The notes under the pieces are model-generated. The model ran no database searches. It was not told where the DNA came from and saw only the letters and a list, made by a program, of their open reading frames with translations. From an uncultured Anaerobiospirillum sp. (GTDB lineage: Bacteria > Pseudomonadota > Gammaproteobacteria > Enterobacterales > Succinivibrionaceae), in contig CALXNA010000027.1 of assembly GCA_944389615.1 (NCBI GenBank), forward strand, positions 1 to 46,076: 46,076 nucleotides of DNA. Reading direction: 5' to 3'. Position 1 is the stretch's first letter. Each line of letters starts with the position of its first letter. This document shows, piece after piece, positions 15,944-25,353 of the stretch. The translations under genes and the position numbers were made by a program.

Positions 15944-18900
15944 CTACTCCGCGTCATCTTCGATGATGAGCAAGTCCTCAAGCGAGTGCTCATAGTGCGG
16001 CTCAGCCTCGGCCTTATTGCGTGGCTTCTTCTTGGCGCGCGGCTCCTCACCTTGCAGCGCCGCGGCAATCTCCGGCTCCAGCTCACCCATGGCCACGGCC
16101 GCGCCATGGTCTTGGGAGGTGGTATCGGACTGCGCCGTTACCACTTGATCTTGCGGCTCACTGAAGAGCGAGCCTAAGAAGTCGAGCTTCGATAAGGCCT
16201 CATCGGTGCGCTGCTGCTGGAGCTGACGGCGCTCCTCTTGCTGCTTTTTGATGAAGTCCTCAGCGCTAAAGTAATTGCCCGCTTCGTCCTTGATGCCCTC
16301 AAGGAACAGGCCCACCTGCTCTAAGGTCTCGGGCGCTGCAGTCTCAGCAGCTGACGTCTTATCGGCCGCTGGCTGCTGGCTCGCAGCTGGCGTCTGGTCA
16401 GCAGGCTGCAGGCTCGCAACTGGCGTCTGGTCAGCAGGCTGCTGATCCGCGGTCGGCTTCTTCTTGCGCGGTTTGGTCTCAGGATCATCAAGGCCAAGGT
16501 CGTCTTGGGCGGAGTTGACGCCGACCACTGGGCCTGAGAACTTGTTTTGCTCAGAGTAGATGCGCTCGTTGAGCTGCGCGATAAGCTCCCCGGCCTTCTT
16601 GGAGTCCATACCGCTGCGCGCGCCTAAGGCGTTCTTGGCGATTTGCTCCTTGAGCTTGCGCTTTAGGATGTAGTCAATCAGGTCGTAGTTGACCACGGTC
16701 GACTCGTGGCTGACCTCGTCGCGATAGACGAAGGCGACGTGATTGACGTACTTCTCGATGATGTCGAGCTTCTGCATCGGCGTGGCGACTAAGAGCTGCA
16801 GGTTAAAGCGGCTAAAGAGGGTCAAGGCGTAGTCCACCGACTGCGGCGAACCGCGGCCGAAGGCCTCGTCGATGATGACAAAGCGATAGGAGCGGTCGGC
16901 AAAGCCAAAGCTTGGGGCCGTCTCGCTCGTTAAGGTCGCCTCGGCGGCGGCACTTTCATCGCTTAAGGCCTTGGACTTGGAGCGATATTGGTAGGCCAAG
17001 GACGAAGCCAAGACCGTGTAGGCCAACTTCTCCTTTTGACCACCGGACTTACCGCCCGAGTCCTCGTAGTAGTCGACTTGGCTGTCATCTTGGCGCGAAT
17101 GCTCGGAGGCCGAGAAGTCGTACCATTGCTTGACGTCGATGACCTTACGGCGCCAGCGCCCGTCGATGTCGGCGCCGTTGACCTCGCCCTTAAAGCGGTC
17201 GATCAAAGCCTTAACTTCGTGGAACTTGCGGTCGGCTTCCTCAAGGTTCCAATCGGTATCGAGCATATTGGAAGTGCAGGCACGCAAGTCCTGACGGAAC
17301 TGCTTGATCTCCAGATCCGGGCTTTCGGTCGCCAGCATCTGGATGTAGTGATCGGGGTTGAAGTCGACCTCGCGCATGATGACGTTGATGTCACCGATGC
17401 GCTCCTTGATCTTGCGGCTTTGCGCCAGTAAGGCAGCGTTGAGGCTGCCTAACTGCTCGATCGTCTCGCGGTTTAACTTCTCCTTGAAGGCGTCGACAAA
17501 GCGCGGTAAGTCATCTTGCTTGAGCTTGTCTAAGAAGAGCTTGAAATCCTCCCACGCCGAAGCATGGGATGGATCGAGGTTGCGCGCGGCCACGACAAAG
17601 GTCTGGGTGAAGGTGCTTTGCATATTCACCAGCTCCTGCGACAAGGTCAGCTCCTGCTCCTTAAGGCGCATGATCTCATGCTTGAGGCGCGTCGTGACCT
17701 CATCGATCAGACGCCCGATCTTATCGGCCGAGAGCACCTCGTAGTGCAAGATCGTGCGCGCTTGCTCAACTAAGCCTTCGATCGCGACCAGCACCTCGGA
17801 GGCGAGGTACTGCACTGATTCGCTCAGCTGCACATTGAGCTCGTAATCTGAGCGCAGAGCCTCGATCCGGCCTTTGAGCTGGCCTAACTCGCTTAAGTAG
17901 TTGTCGCAGCGCTGACGGTAGAGCTTGTGGTCTTGCTCTAATTGCTCAAGGCGCTTGTTTAAGGCCTCGAAGATATTGTCCGAGCGCTTTAACTCCTCAA
18001 ACTGCGCCTGCAGCTTGGCGATCTCTTCGTCCTTGGAGCGGTAGTCGATGGCGCTGTAGGACTTAAAGTCGAGCAGGCGGTCGATGATGCTCAAGTTGTT
18101 GTTAGCCTGCGAGCGGCTTAACTTCAAGGTCTTGATGCCCTCTTCGATCTGGGCGATCTTAAGGCGCTGCTTACCTTGTTCTTGGTGCAGCAGGCTGATC
18201 TTCTCGGCATTAGTCCAGCCCAAGATGTAGTCGCGGCCGCTGTTGCTAGCGCGATCATCCTTTTCGTTCTGGCCGCCGCGCTTGCACAGGCCCGATGGCA
18301 TCAAGGCGTACTTCTCTTGGCGGTACTCGGCCTGATCGTCGGTGCACACAAAGTTGAACTGCCGCTCAAGACGCTGCTTTAAGTACGGGTAGAAGACCTT
18401 ATCTTGCTTGATCTCAAGCTTGCGCGGCAGGCTATTGGAGCTGAGCATCGGGCGGTTAAAGGAGCCCAGCTGCGCCGCCATTGGGCCCTCAAAGTCAGCT
18501 TCCTTGATGCGGTAGAACACCAAGCGCATGCCCAGATTGTGGGTGTGCACGTAGTTGACCACATCGCGGTAGTACTCCTCGGGCACAAGTAAGGACAGAC
18601 CAAAGCCGTGCAGCACCTTCTCAATGGCACTTTCCCACACGGCCTTTTCCTCGGCCTTGACCTGTAAGAGCTCACCAACGAACGGCAGGTCGCTCTCCTT
18701 GCAGCCAATCGAGGCGCACAAGTCGGCGCGCACGAAGATATGGCGGCTCGGGATATTGCTTTTACGGCGGCTCAGCGACTCAAGCTCGGCGCTGATGTCG
18801 CTTAACTTATCGCTCTCGGCGCGCAGCTCGATATTGCGCTTGGCAATGTCGTCGTCAAAGTGCTCTTGGCTGGTGCGATACTGCTCTTGCAGCTTGAGCA

Positions 18901-20377
18901 GCTTGGTGGAGACGCGCGCGAAGTCACCGGCGTTCTCAACCGGCTCGATGTTGATGTTGTTTAAGAAGCGCGAGTACTGGGTGTAGACCGTATAAAGCTG
19001 CTCGCGCTCCTTTTGCGCGGTACGGATGCTCTGCACCAGCAGATCGCGGCGATTGCCGCCATGGGCGACCAACTCATCACGAGTGGCGAGGATCTGCGTG
19101 TTGATCTCCTCCATCTTGTTCTTGAGGTGGTCGCTTTCCTGCTCAACCTGCGTCTGCCGCGCTAAGTTCTCATCGAGCTCGACCTTGAGCAGCTCGCTCT
19201 TCTTCTTATAGAGCACTGGGCCCACGCCATCTTGGCAGCGGCTTAAGAAGTCGATGCGGCTTTGTACCGTCTTGTACTCTTCACCCTTGGTGCAGATCGG
19301 CTCTAAGGCCAGCACTTGCTGGCGTGCCTCCTCGACGCTCTTATAGGAGGCATCGAGGTCATTGAAGCGGTCGATCAAGGACTCGACCAGCTCTTCGCCA
19401 TTGAAGTCCTCGAGCATCTGCTTGCGCACGAAGTCGGAGATATTGGAGATCGACTTCATGGAGATGGTCTTATAGAACAAGTCTAAGACCTTGGTGCCCT
19501 CAATGCCGAAGAGGCGCTGCATCTGGCGGTAGTAGTCGGCAAATTGGTCATAGCGCTCGCAGCCGAGCTTGCGCAGCTTCTGCCCGAGCTCGCGGATGTC
19601 CTTGACCGGCAGCACATCCTGCTGCAGGTTGAAGTCGCGATGGGAGATGAAGTAGTAGCGGCTCGGTGCCGTCTTCGGCTTCATCATAACCATGCACTGC
19701 ACCAGCACCACGTACTCATTGAGCTTGCGGTTATAGAACGAGGCCATGATGATGGACAAGACCGCCTTATCCTGAGAGCGCAGACCGAGCTCAGTCTTAA
19801 TGCCCGAGCTGTTATCGTTCTTGTACAGACCGAGGACATAGCTTGCGAGATTACGCTCGCCCTTTTCGGCACCGGCGGCCTGATTGAAGACCACCTTCTT
19901 GACGTCGTACAAGAGCACGGTGATCGCGTCGATGATCGAAGACTTACCGGCACCATTGTCGCCCGTCATCAGGACATTTTGGCCGCCAAAGTACACCGAC
20001 TTGACGCTATTGTTGAAGCTACCCCAGTTGTAAACGTCCACGCGCTCGAGACGGAAGCCGTCGTGGTTGAACTCACGCTGAGCAAAGCGCTTGAGCTCCT
20101 CATCAGACAGCGCCATGACATTTTGCCCGGAGGCAAGTTCCACTAGGCTCCCGGCTGCCTCCCCGTCAATCATGTGCTGTAAGTCATGCTCCAAGGTGAG
20201 CACGCTCTCAGGGGAGGCATCGACCCCATCCGGGTGCGGCGCGACCACAGGCGCAGCTGGGGCTGGCTGCACGGAGTTAGCCCCAGCAGTCAAATCAGCT
20301 TCAGCCTGACGAGTCAAGGCATCGGCTTCAGCCTCAAGCTCAGGACTTGAGCGCAAATCGTCATGAAGATCGGACAT
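15944..20377 (-). CDS. mksB: MksB-like SMC condensin ATPase
   Basis: The protein has 1477 residues. SMC-type ABC ATPase of an Mks (MukBEF-like) complex that folds or moves DNA by loop extrusion. Walker A GDNGAGKSS is at 139-147, long coiled coils with a hinge run between about 340 and 1000, signature SGGKSGGQKEK ends near 1117 (Ser1111), and Walker B FVIIDEAFGRG has Asp1170. Extra parts: about 100 N-terminal residues before the ATPase, and an acidic, Gln/Pro/Ala-rich tail from about 1290 with near-repeats of QPADQTPVAS. This makes it longer than usual MksB or JetC proteins. The start follows AGGAAGG and lies 10 bases after the mksE stop, so mksF-mksE-mksB form one operon. JetC of Wadjet is the same family; no jetD is adjacent. 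Confidence 0.88.
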   Translation of the reverse strand: MSDLHDDLRSSPELEAEADALTRQAEADLTAGANSVQPAPAAPVVAPHPDGVDASPESVLTLEHDLQHMIDGEAAGSLVELASGQNVMALSDEELKRFAQREFNHDGFRLERVDVYNWGSFNNSVKSVYFGGQNVLMTGDNGAGKSSIIDAITVLLYDVKKVVFNQAAGAEKGERNLASYVLGLYKNDNSSGIKTELGLRSQDKAVLSIIMASFYNRKLNEYVVLVQCMVMMKPKTAPSRYYFISHRDFNLQQDVLPVKDIRELGQKLRKLGCERYDQFADYYRQMQRLFGIEGTKVLDLFYKTISMKSISNISDFVRKQMLEDFNGEELVESLIDRFNDLDASYKSVEEARQQVLALEPICTKGEEYKTVQSRIDFLSRCQDGVGPVLYKKKSELLKVELDENLARQTQVEQESDHLKNKMEEINTQILATRDELVAHGGNRRDLLVQSIRTAQKEREQLYTVYTQYSRFLNNINIEPVENAGDFARVSTKLLKLQEQYRTSQEHFDDDIAKRNIELRAESDKLSDISAELESLSRRKSNIPSRHIFVRADLCASIGCKESDLPFVGELLQVKAEEKAVWESAIEKVLHGFGLSLLVPEEYYRDVVNYVHTHNLGMRLVFYRIKEADFEGPMAAQLGSFNRPMLSSNSLPRKLEIKQDKVFYPYLKQRLERQFNFVCTDDQAEYRQEKYALMPSGLCKRGGQNEKDDRASNSGRDYILGWTNAEKISLLHQEQGKQRLKIAQIEEGIKTLKLSRSQANNNLSIIDRLLDFKSYSAIDYRSKDEEIAKLQAQFEELKRSDNIFEALNKRLEQLEQDHKLYRQRCDNYLSELGQLKGRIEALRSDYELNVQLSESVQYLASEVLVAIEGLVEQARTILHYEVLSADKIGRLIDEVTTRLKHEIMRLKEQELTLSQELVNMQSTFTQTFVVAARNLDPSHASAWEDFKLFLDKLKQDDLPRFVDAFKEKLNRETIEQLGSLNAALLAQSRKIKERIGDINVIMREVDFNPDHYIQMLATESPDLEIKQFRQDLRACTSNMLDTDWNLEEADRKFHEVKALIDRFKGEVNGADIDGRWRRKVIDVKQWYDFSASEHSRQDDSQVDYYEDSGGKSGGQKEKLAYTVLASSLAYQYRSKSKALSDESAAAEATLTSETAPSFGFADRSYRFVIIDEAFGRGSPQSVDYALTLFSRFNLQLLVATPMQKLDIIEKYVNHVAFVYRDEVSHESTVVNYDLIDYILKRKLKEQIAKNALGARSGMDSKKAGELIAQLNERIYSEQNKFSGPVVGVNSAQDDLGLDDPETKPRKKKPTADQQPADQTPVASLQPADQTPAASQQPAADKTSAAETAAPETLEQVGLFLEGIKDEAGNYFSAEDFIKKQQEERRQLQQQRTDEALSKLDFLGSLFSEPQDQVVTAQSDTTSQDHGAAVAMGELEPEIAAALQGEEPRAKKKPRNKAEAEPHYEHSLEDLLIIEDDAE

Positions 20378-20387
20378 GATTACCTTC

Positions 20388-21278
20388 CTATTCGTCGTCA
20401 GAGGTCAACTTGTTCTTGGCGCGGCCCCCATCCTTGATGTGCTGGGCGTAGCTCTCGAGGATGTCATCGGCCTGCTTTAAGATTTCAGGGGTGACAATCA
20501 CGCTGATGATGCGCTTGACCTCAATGCGCTCTAAATTGCGGTCGGCCTTCTTGGTCGCCGCCGCCGACTTGTTCTTGCTGAGAAGGCCCAAGGCGCACAG
20601 ATTGTCGATGGCCTTATTGAGGTTATCGTCTAAGCGCTTGTCGTTGTTGACGTTATGGACAAAGGTCTTGACCATGGTCAAGATCTCCGCGCGCTCAAGC
20701 ACGAGGCGGCCGAGCTGGCCCGAGAGCTCAAACTCAAGCAGACGCTGGCGCAGCAGGATCAGCACCATGCTGTCATAAAACGGCAGTGAGCGTTTGGTCA
20801 GAAGCTGTGGTGGGCGCTGGCCCACATTCTGCGGCAGCTCCTCTTCGGTGAGCGAGCGCACATAGGCATAGCCCGACTCATGGTCAACCACCAAGCGCAA
20901 AAACAGGCGGCGGCAGAACTCTTCGACCTCGCGCTCTTGGCGCACCAGCGACTCAAAGAGCTGTTTATCGTCCTCGCGGTCGATGTAGTGCTTGAGCAAG
21001 AACACCATCAAGGCGCCCGGCTGCACCAGCTTCATGCGACTTGCGGCCGCGGCCATGCTCGGCGGCACCGCCTCCCCCGCATCGTCCGTAGCATCCGAAG
21101 CGTCCTCAGTATCTTCACCCTCCGACTCGTCGCCCCAACCGGCTACGCCCACAGCGACCTCATCGCCCCCCTGCCACGGCAAGGCCGTAGCATCAGAGCT
21201 GGTCTCCACGCTGGTCTCCGTGCTGGCACCAGCCGTTAAGTCGTCTTGGTTTTCGCGTTCATCGTCAAACAGTGACAT
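20388..21278 (-). CDS. mksE: MksE-like condensin subunit (DUF4194)
   Basis: The protein has 296 residues from the ATG at 21278, which has GGAG at good spacing; the ATG at 21293 has none. Winged-helix kleite-binding subunit of the Mks/Wadjet family (DUF4194, equivalent to JetB). Residues from about 95 on hold the conserved part: [37 protein letters not shown] region, [22 protein letters not shown] helix and a final ALGLLSK winged-helix segment. The first ~85 residues are acidic and Thr/Ser/Ala-rich, probably disordered, unlike typical family members of about 200 residues. It lies between mksF and mksB with gaps of 23 and 10 bases. Confidence 0.82.
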   Translation of the reverse strand: MSLFDDERENQDDLTAGASTETSVETSSDATALPWQGGDEVAVGVAGWGDESEGEDTEDASDATDDAGEAVPPSMAAAASRMKLVQPGALMVFLLKHYIDREDDKQLFESLVRQEREVEEFCRRLFLRLVVDHESGYAYVRSLTEEELPQNVGQRPPQLLTKRSLPFYDSMVLILLRQRLLEFELSGQLGRLVLERAEILTMVKTFVHNVNNDKRLDDNLNKAIDNLCALGLLSKNKSAAATKKADRNLERIEVKRIISVIVTPEILKQADDILESYAQHIKDGGRAKNKLTSDDE

Positions 21279-21301
21279 CTTAAGTGACTCCATTGGTGCC
21301 G

Positions 21302-22915
21302 TTAGCGGCGTTTAATCGTAAGGTGCTTGAGTTTGGCCACGCGCGCCACGCGGTTGCCCTCAGGGTCGAGCGCCTCCCAGCGGAAGAGGTCTTCGCGCTC
21401 AGCATCCTCGCTGACCTCATAGTCCATCAGGGCAAGCTTGACGTAGGTGGTGAGCTCGGCGATACCATGCTCGAGCGGGAACTTAGCGACAATCTCGCTT
21501 AAGGCGACCTCATCGCACTCGGACATAAAGTCCTCAATGCGCTCATAGAGCACAATCGGATCCACCACCACCTGCTCAAAGAGCTTATCGTCATCGACCG
21601 GGAAGGGATCGGCCTTAGGCTTAGTCTCAAACTCCATGCGCTCAGAGACGGTCGCAAGCGGCCGGTCAAAAGGCAAGGTGATATCCGCATGCGGGATCTC
21701 AAGCTCAAGCAGCGTCTCTGGCAGCGCCGTCAGACCTTCAGCCTTAGTGATAGCCGCGACCTTGGAGGTTAAGGACTTGATGCGCTCTTTTAAGAAGCGA
21801 TTGGCGTCGAGATTGTTCGGCTGCAAGAAGCTCTTGATGCGCTTAGTCGAGGCGCCCATGACGCGCTCGATGTTAAGACGCAACGCCAGCCACTGGTCGT
21901 GGATGTTGACTAAGCGCTCATCGCGCGTCAGGCCCTTAAGCTCGGGGCGATTGAGCAGGTTCTCGATGCGCTTGACTATGATTTCATCATCCGCTGAGCT
22001 CAAGAGCAAGCGCGAGAAGGCCTTAACCGAGCGGCCTTGGTCGGTGTTCTCGATATAGGCGTTTTGGTCAAAGTACTTATCCAAGAGCTCACCGCGCGGC
22101 CCCGTCCAATTGAGGATGTCCTGCATGATCTCCTTATCTAAGGAACCCAAGTTGTACTCAACTTGGCGGAAGTCATCGACCAGCTCAATGGCATCATGCT
22201 GGAACTGCAAGAAGCGCTCGCGGATCTGCTGCGGGCTCAAGGTCACAACCTCGCCACGCTTGGCCTTTTCAATGGCCCGATCCAAGGCCTCGCGCTGCTT
22301 GAGCAAATCTTGCAGATAGAGGTCAGCATCGCCCTCGGTGCTCATTTGCACCTCTTTTAAGATCTCAAGGAGCTCCTTAAAGCGTGACTCGGTCGGCACG
22401 AAGTTGCGGGAACTCTCATTGAAGCCCACGATAAAGGAGTAGGCCTTCTGCAGCTCTGGGGTGATGTCGTAGTACGGCTCTGTGCCCGTGGCGCCCAAGT
22501 ACGAGCAGCGCAGGTAGCGCGTTTCCTCAGAGGACCAATAGCGCAGGTAATAAAGCGGGTCATCGCGCATCGCCCCCCCATCGAGGTCACGCCCCGTCGA
22601 TCCCGTCGACGACGACGTAGCCGACTCAGCACCTGCTGCAGCGCCGGGACTAGTACCGGGGATATAGTCCTTGATATGGGCAAAACCTTCCTCGAGTGGC
22701 TCAGGGCTCTCAAAGTCGATGCGCCCGCCGTTGAGCTTGAAGATGATATCCTTGAGGATCTCCACGAGCTCCGACTCCGGCGCCGAAGTACGGCCCTGCT
22801 TGATGAAAGCCTCATGGACAAAGGCCAAGATCACTGGTGCGCGGTTGGCGCACAGCAGATTCCACGCGGCGTTACGGGCGCGCTGCGTGACGAAGTAAAA
22901 GTAATCAATTTCCAT
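21302..22915 (-). CDS. mksF: MksF-like condensin kleisin subunit (DUF3375)
   Basis: The protein has 537 residues from the ATG at 22915; a start at 22996 would add a cysteine-containing stretch that does not fit the family. Kleisin-type subunit joining the MksB heads, with the DUF3375/JetA layout: an N-terminal winged-helix part ([20 protein letters not shown]), a YLRYWSSEE then YYDITPEL block, [18 protein letters not shown], and a central helical region. A Ser/Gly/Thr-rich linker is inserted near 105-135. First gene of the operon mksF-mksE-mksB. Possible promoter: TAAAAT at 22987-22992 on the minus strand, with no good -35. MukF-type acidic loop features were not found. Confidence 0.82.
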   Translation of the reverse strand: MEIDYFYFVTQRARNAAWNLLCANRAPVILAFVHEAFIKQGRTSAPESELVEILKDIIFKLNGGRIDFESPEPLEEGFAHIKDYIPGTSPGAAAGAESATSSSTGSTGRDLDGGAMRDDPLYYLRYWSSEETRYLRCSYLGATGTEPYYDITPELQKAYSFIVGFNESSRNFVPTESRFKELLEILKEVQMSTEGDADLYLQDLLKQREALDRAIEKAKRGEVVTLSPQQIRERFLQFQHDAIELVDDFRQVEYNLGSLDKEIMQDILNWTGPRGELLDKYFDQNAYIENTDQGRSVKAFSRLLLSSADDEIIVKRIENLLNRPELKGLTRDERLVNIHDQWLALRLNIERVMGASTKRIKSFLQPNNLDANRFLKERIKSLTSKVAAITKAEGLTALPETLLELEIPHADITLPFDRPLATVSERMEFETKPKADPFPVDDDKLFEQVVVDPIVLYERIEDFMSECDEVALSEIVAKFPLEHGIAELTTYVKLALMDYEVSEDAEREDLFRWEALDPEGNRVARVAKLKHLTIKRR

Positions 22916-23594
22916 GGCTCGCAACGTCTCAAGGAGGCAAAACGACACACCCAAGCTGCGCCCAATTCTGGCGCGGCAGACCGGGCATTTTACCAAATTT
23001 TTGCCCTATTGGGTCGAAAAAGCTTATCTTTTAGCCCGTAGCTCCCGCGCCCCACTTTGGCGCGCTCAATCGAACCATTTCACAGCCAAACATTCCCCAG
23101 AACCAGCTCCCCAAACCGCCGCAAAGGCGATAGCTACCGCATTGCATCCACCCAATCCGACCTGCGGACGCGCCGGAGTCTTTAGCGCAGCTCTGCCCTA
23201 TCAAGGTGCACCCAAAAGGGGAAGGCCGTGGAGCTGCGCCCTTTTTGTGCCTATAATGCCCTTACTCCATTATCAACTTTGCCATGCTGTAAGCCTCTCG
23301 TATCAGCTTCGTATGGCCTCGCATCATGCTTACAAATTTGCTGCGCCCACCACACACCTACGGCGCCCGCCGAGAGCTAAGCCTCACTCAGAGCTAAGCC
23401 TCCCCAATGGAGTGGCCGAGACGCAAATTTGCTCACCCACACAGCACCGTAAACCACTCAGCGCCCCGAGCAAGCGGGAGCGGCAAACTCCAAGTTGACT
23501 GTCCCTACCCTCAACATCACCCCCGCGGCCTGCCGCAGGAACAAAACACAGGGCTCAACCGGACTGTGCGGGGTTGTAAGGTTTGGAGACCACC
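22916..23594. other. Intergenic region between mksF and sstT
   Basis: These 679 bases lie between two divergent genes. A long open frame on the plus strand (22914-23498) has proline- and alanine-rich, low-information content and no ribosome binding site, so I do not call it. A TATAAT hexamer at 23252-23257 is a possible -10 toward sstT (no good -35), and TAAAAT at 22987-22992 a possible -10 for mksF. No RNA gene was recognised. Its length leaves room for a small RNA or a long sstT leader. Confidence 0.3.
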
Positions 23595-24869
23595 ATGTTA
23601 GAACCGTTTAACCCTCGATCGCCTCTTGCTACGACCTTAAACCGCATCCCCTTCATTCTGCAGATCATCATAGGTCTCATCATCGGTATTCTCTTAGCGG
23701 TGGTCTATCCTAACGACACCACGGTAATCCCGATGCTGGGCTCCTTGTTTGTTAAGGCCTTAAAGTCGGTCGCACCAATCTTGGTCTTCGTCTTGGTCTC
23801 AGCGGCCATTGCCCGCCACCAGAAGGGGGTTAACGCTAACATTCGCCCGGTCATTGTGCTCTACTTTGTCAGCATGCTCTGCGCTGCGAGCTTAGCGCTC
23901 TTTATGAGCTACACCTTCCCGAGCACCTTCACCGAGCTCAAGGCGCTCTCCTCTGAAGTGCAAGCCCCTAAGGGCATCAGCGAAGTTCTGTCGAACTTTA
24001 TCGAGCAAGCCATCGACAACCCAGTGACCGCCATCATGAACGGCAACTACATCAGCATCCTGATCTGGGCCATTGCCTTAGGCTTGACCTTCCGCGCCGC
24101 GCACGACAACACCAAGCGCGTGCTTGAGGACTTAGCCCAGTCGGTCAGTGCGGTAGTGCGCATGGTAATCCGCTTTGCCCCATTAGGCGTCTTAGGCTTA
24201 GTCTATAACTCCTGCACCCAGCCGGGCGGCTTTAGCAACCTCTTAAACTACGTCCACGTCGTCGCGGTCTTAGTGGGCTCAATGCTCATCATCGCCTTCG
24301 TGGTCAATGCCATCATCGTCTTTGCGACCACGCACGAGAACCCATATCCGCTCATTTTTACCTGCGCCGCCAAGTCCGGCATCACCGCCTTCTTCACCCG
24401 CAGCTCGGCGGCCAACCTGCCGGTTAACTTAGAGCTGTGCGAGCAGTTGAAGTTACCACGCACCACCTACTCGATCACCATTCCGTTAGGATGCACCATC
24501 AACATGTCCGGTGCTGGTGTCACCATCGTCATCATGACCATGGCCGCGGTGCACACCTTAGGGGTACACGTTGACGTCTGGTCGAGCCTGCTCATGTGCA
24601 TCGTCGCCGTCCTGTGCGCCTGCGGCGCCTCCGGTGTCGCCGGTGGCTCGCTCATGTTAATTCCACTCGCCTGCTCGATCTTCGGCATCAGCGATGACGT
24701 TGCGATGCAAGTCGTCGGTATCGGCTTTATCATCGGCGTCATCCAGGACTCGACCGAAACGGCCTTAAACAGCTCCACCGACGTGCTCTTCACCGCCGCC
24801 GCCTGCCGCCGCGCCGAGCGCCTCGCCAAGAAGAAGGCCCAAAAAGCCGCCGCTCAATCACAGGCGTAA
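23595..24869 (+). CDS. sstT: Sodium/serine-threonine symporter
   Basis: The protein has 424 residues from the ATG at 23595, which follows TTTGGAG; the TTG at 23583 overlaps that site. Belongs to the dicarboxylate/amino acid:cation symporter (DAACS) family and reads as SstT, which imports serine and threonine with sodium: N-terminal IPFILQIIIGLIIGILLAVV, FVKALKSVAPILVFVLVSAAI, the re-entrant-loop serines FTRSSAANLPVN, and the GCTINMSGAG motif that binds substrate and sodium. About nine membrane segments are seen. The C-terminus is Lys/Ala-rich. It is a single gene with a perfect 15-bp hairpin 33 bases after its stop. Confidence 0.88.
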   Translation: MLEPFNPRSPLATTLNRIPFILQIIIGLIIGILLAVVYPNDTTVIPMLGSLFVKALKSVAPILVFVLVSAAIARHQKGVNANIRPVIVLYFVSMLCAASLALFMSYTFPSTFTELKALSSEVQAPKGISEVLSNFIEQAIDNPVTAIMNGNYISILIWAIALGLTFRAAHDNTKRVLEDLAQSVSAVVRMVIRFAPLGVLGLVYNSCTQPGGFSNLLNYVHVVAVLVGSMLIIAFVVNAIIVFATTHENPYPLIFTCAAKSGITAFFTRSSAANLPVNLELCEQLKLPRTTYSITIPLGCTINMSGAGVTIVIMTMAAVHTLGVHVDVWSSLLMCIVAVLCACGASGVAGGSLMLIPLACSIFGISDDVAMQVVGIGFIIGVIQDSTETALNSSTDVLFTAAACRRAERLAKKKAQKAAAQSQA

Positions 24870-24902
24870 GCCCCAACCGCCAAGGCCAATTACCAAGGTC
24901 AA

Positions 24903-24942
24903 GCGCCAAGGCCAAGCACCTCACGGCGCTTGGCCTTGGCGC
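24903..24942 (+). terminator. Perfect 15-bp hairpin after sstT
   Basis: The arms are GCGCCAAGGCCAAGC and GCTTGGCCTTGGCGC with a 10-base loop. The structure is very stable but no T-run follows, so termination would need help; it might also act as an mRNA 3' end stabiliser. The 115-residue gene begins 25 bases on. Confidence 0.5.
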
Positions 24943-24966
24943 ACCTGCTCATAAGCAGGAGGCATC

Positions 24967-25314
24967 ATGGACACACCCAGACCTCATGGCCGCGCTACCA
25001 GCTACCAGTCGGCCGGTAAGGCCTTTATCCCCTTCATCACAGAGCAGGTCTTGCTCGCCCAATCCCGCCACCAGCGCCCCTCAGCTGCCGCTATCTACCG
25101 CCTGCTCAAAGACCAAGAGCCGCCCTTTTTCGGCTGCAAGCCGATCACAGAATCCAGCCTGCGCCGCCTCGTAGTGCAAATCAAAGCGCAGTTAGCGCAA
25201 GCCGCCGCAGAAAGCGAGCACGAGCACGAGCCAGAGCACGAGCACAAGCAAGAGTACGAGCAAGAGCCAGCTCTCCCGCAGGAATTTGAGCTCGAATGGT
25301 GGTTCGAGCTCTAG
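24967..25314 (+). CDS. Small unknown protein with Glu/His-rich tail
   Basis: The protein has 115 residues behind a strong AGGAGG, so it is probably real. I do not recognise it. Residues 1-75 look like a small helical domain (SAAAIYRLLKDQEPPFFGCK, then ITESSLRRLVVQIKAQLAQ), with the feel of a winged-helix or HTH module; that is a guess. The tail (about 80-115) is almost all Glu, His, Gln and Lys from imperfect six-base repeats of GAGCAC at 25214-25270, then EFELEWWFEL. Such repeats can change length by slippage. It ends 39 bases before the likely start of the methyltransferase and is probably co-transcribed with it. Confidence 0.55.
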   Translation: MDTPRPHGRATSYQSAGKAFIPFITEQVLLAQSRHQRPSAAAIYRLLKDQEPPFFGCKPITESSLRRLVVQIKAQLAQAAAESEHEHEPEHEHKQEYEQEPALPQEFELEWWFEL

Positions 25315-25353
25315 AATCCAGCAAGCTTGAGCCCAGCGCCAGGGACAAGTAAT

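Noticed and set aside
19544..20146. A 200-codon open frame opposite mksB, and many similar long frames opposite the mcrB, tyrA and metG genes.
   Set aside because: They are antisense shadows of GC-rich genes with strong codon bias; they lack start sites and family features.
15944..22915. Calling the Mks operon a Wadjet defence system.
   Set aside because: No jetD next to it and a housekeeping neighbourhood; condensin is the better call.
22914..23498. A 194-codon open frame between mksF and sstT on the plus strand.
   Set aside because: No ribosome binding site, Pro/Ala/Ser-rich chance composition, and its start overlaps the mksF start region.
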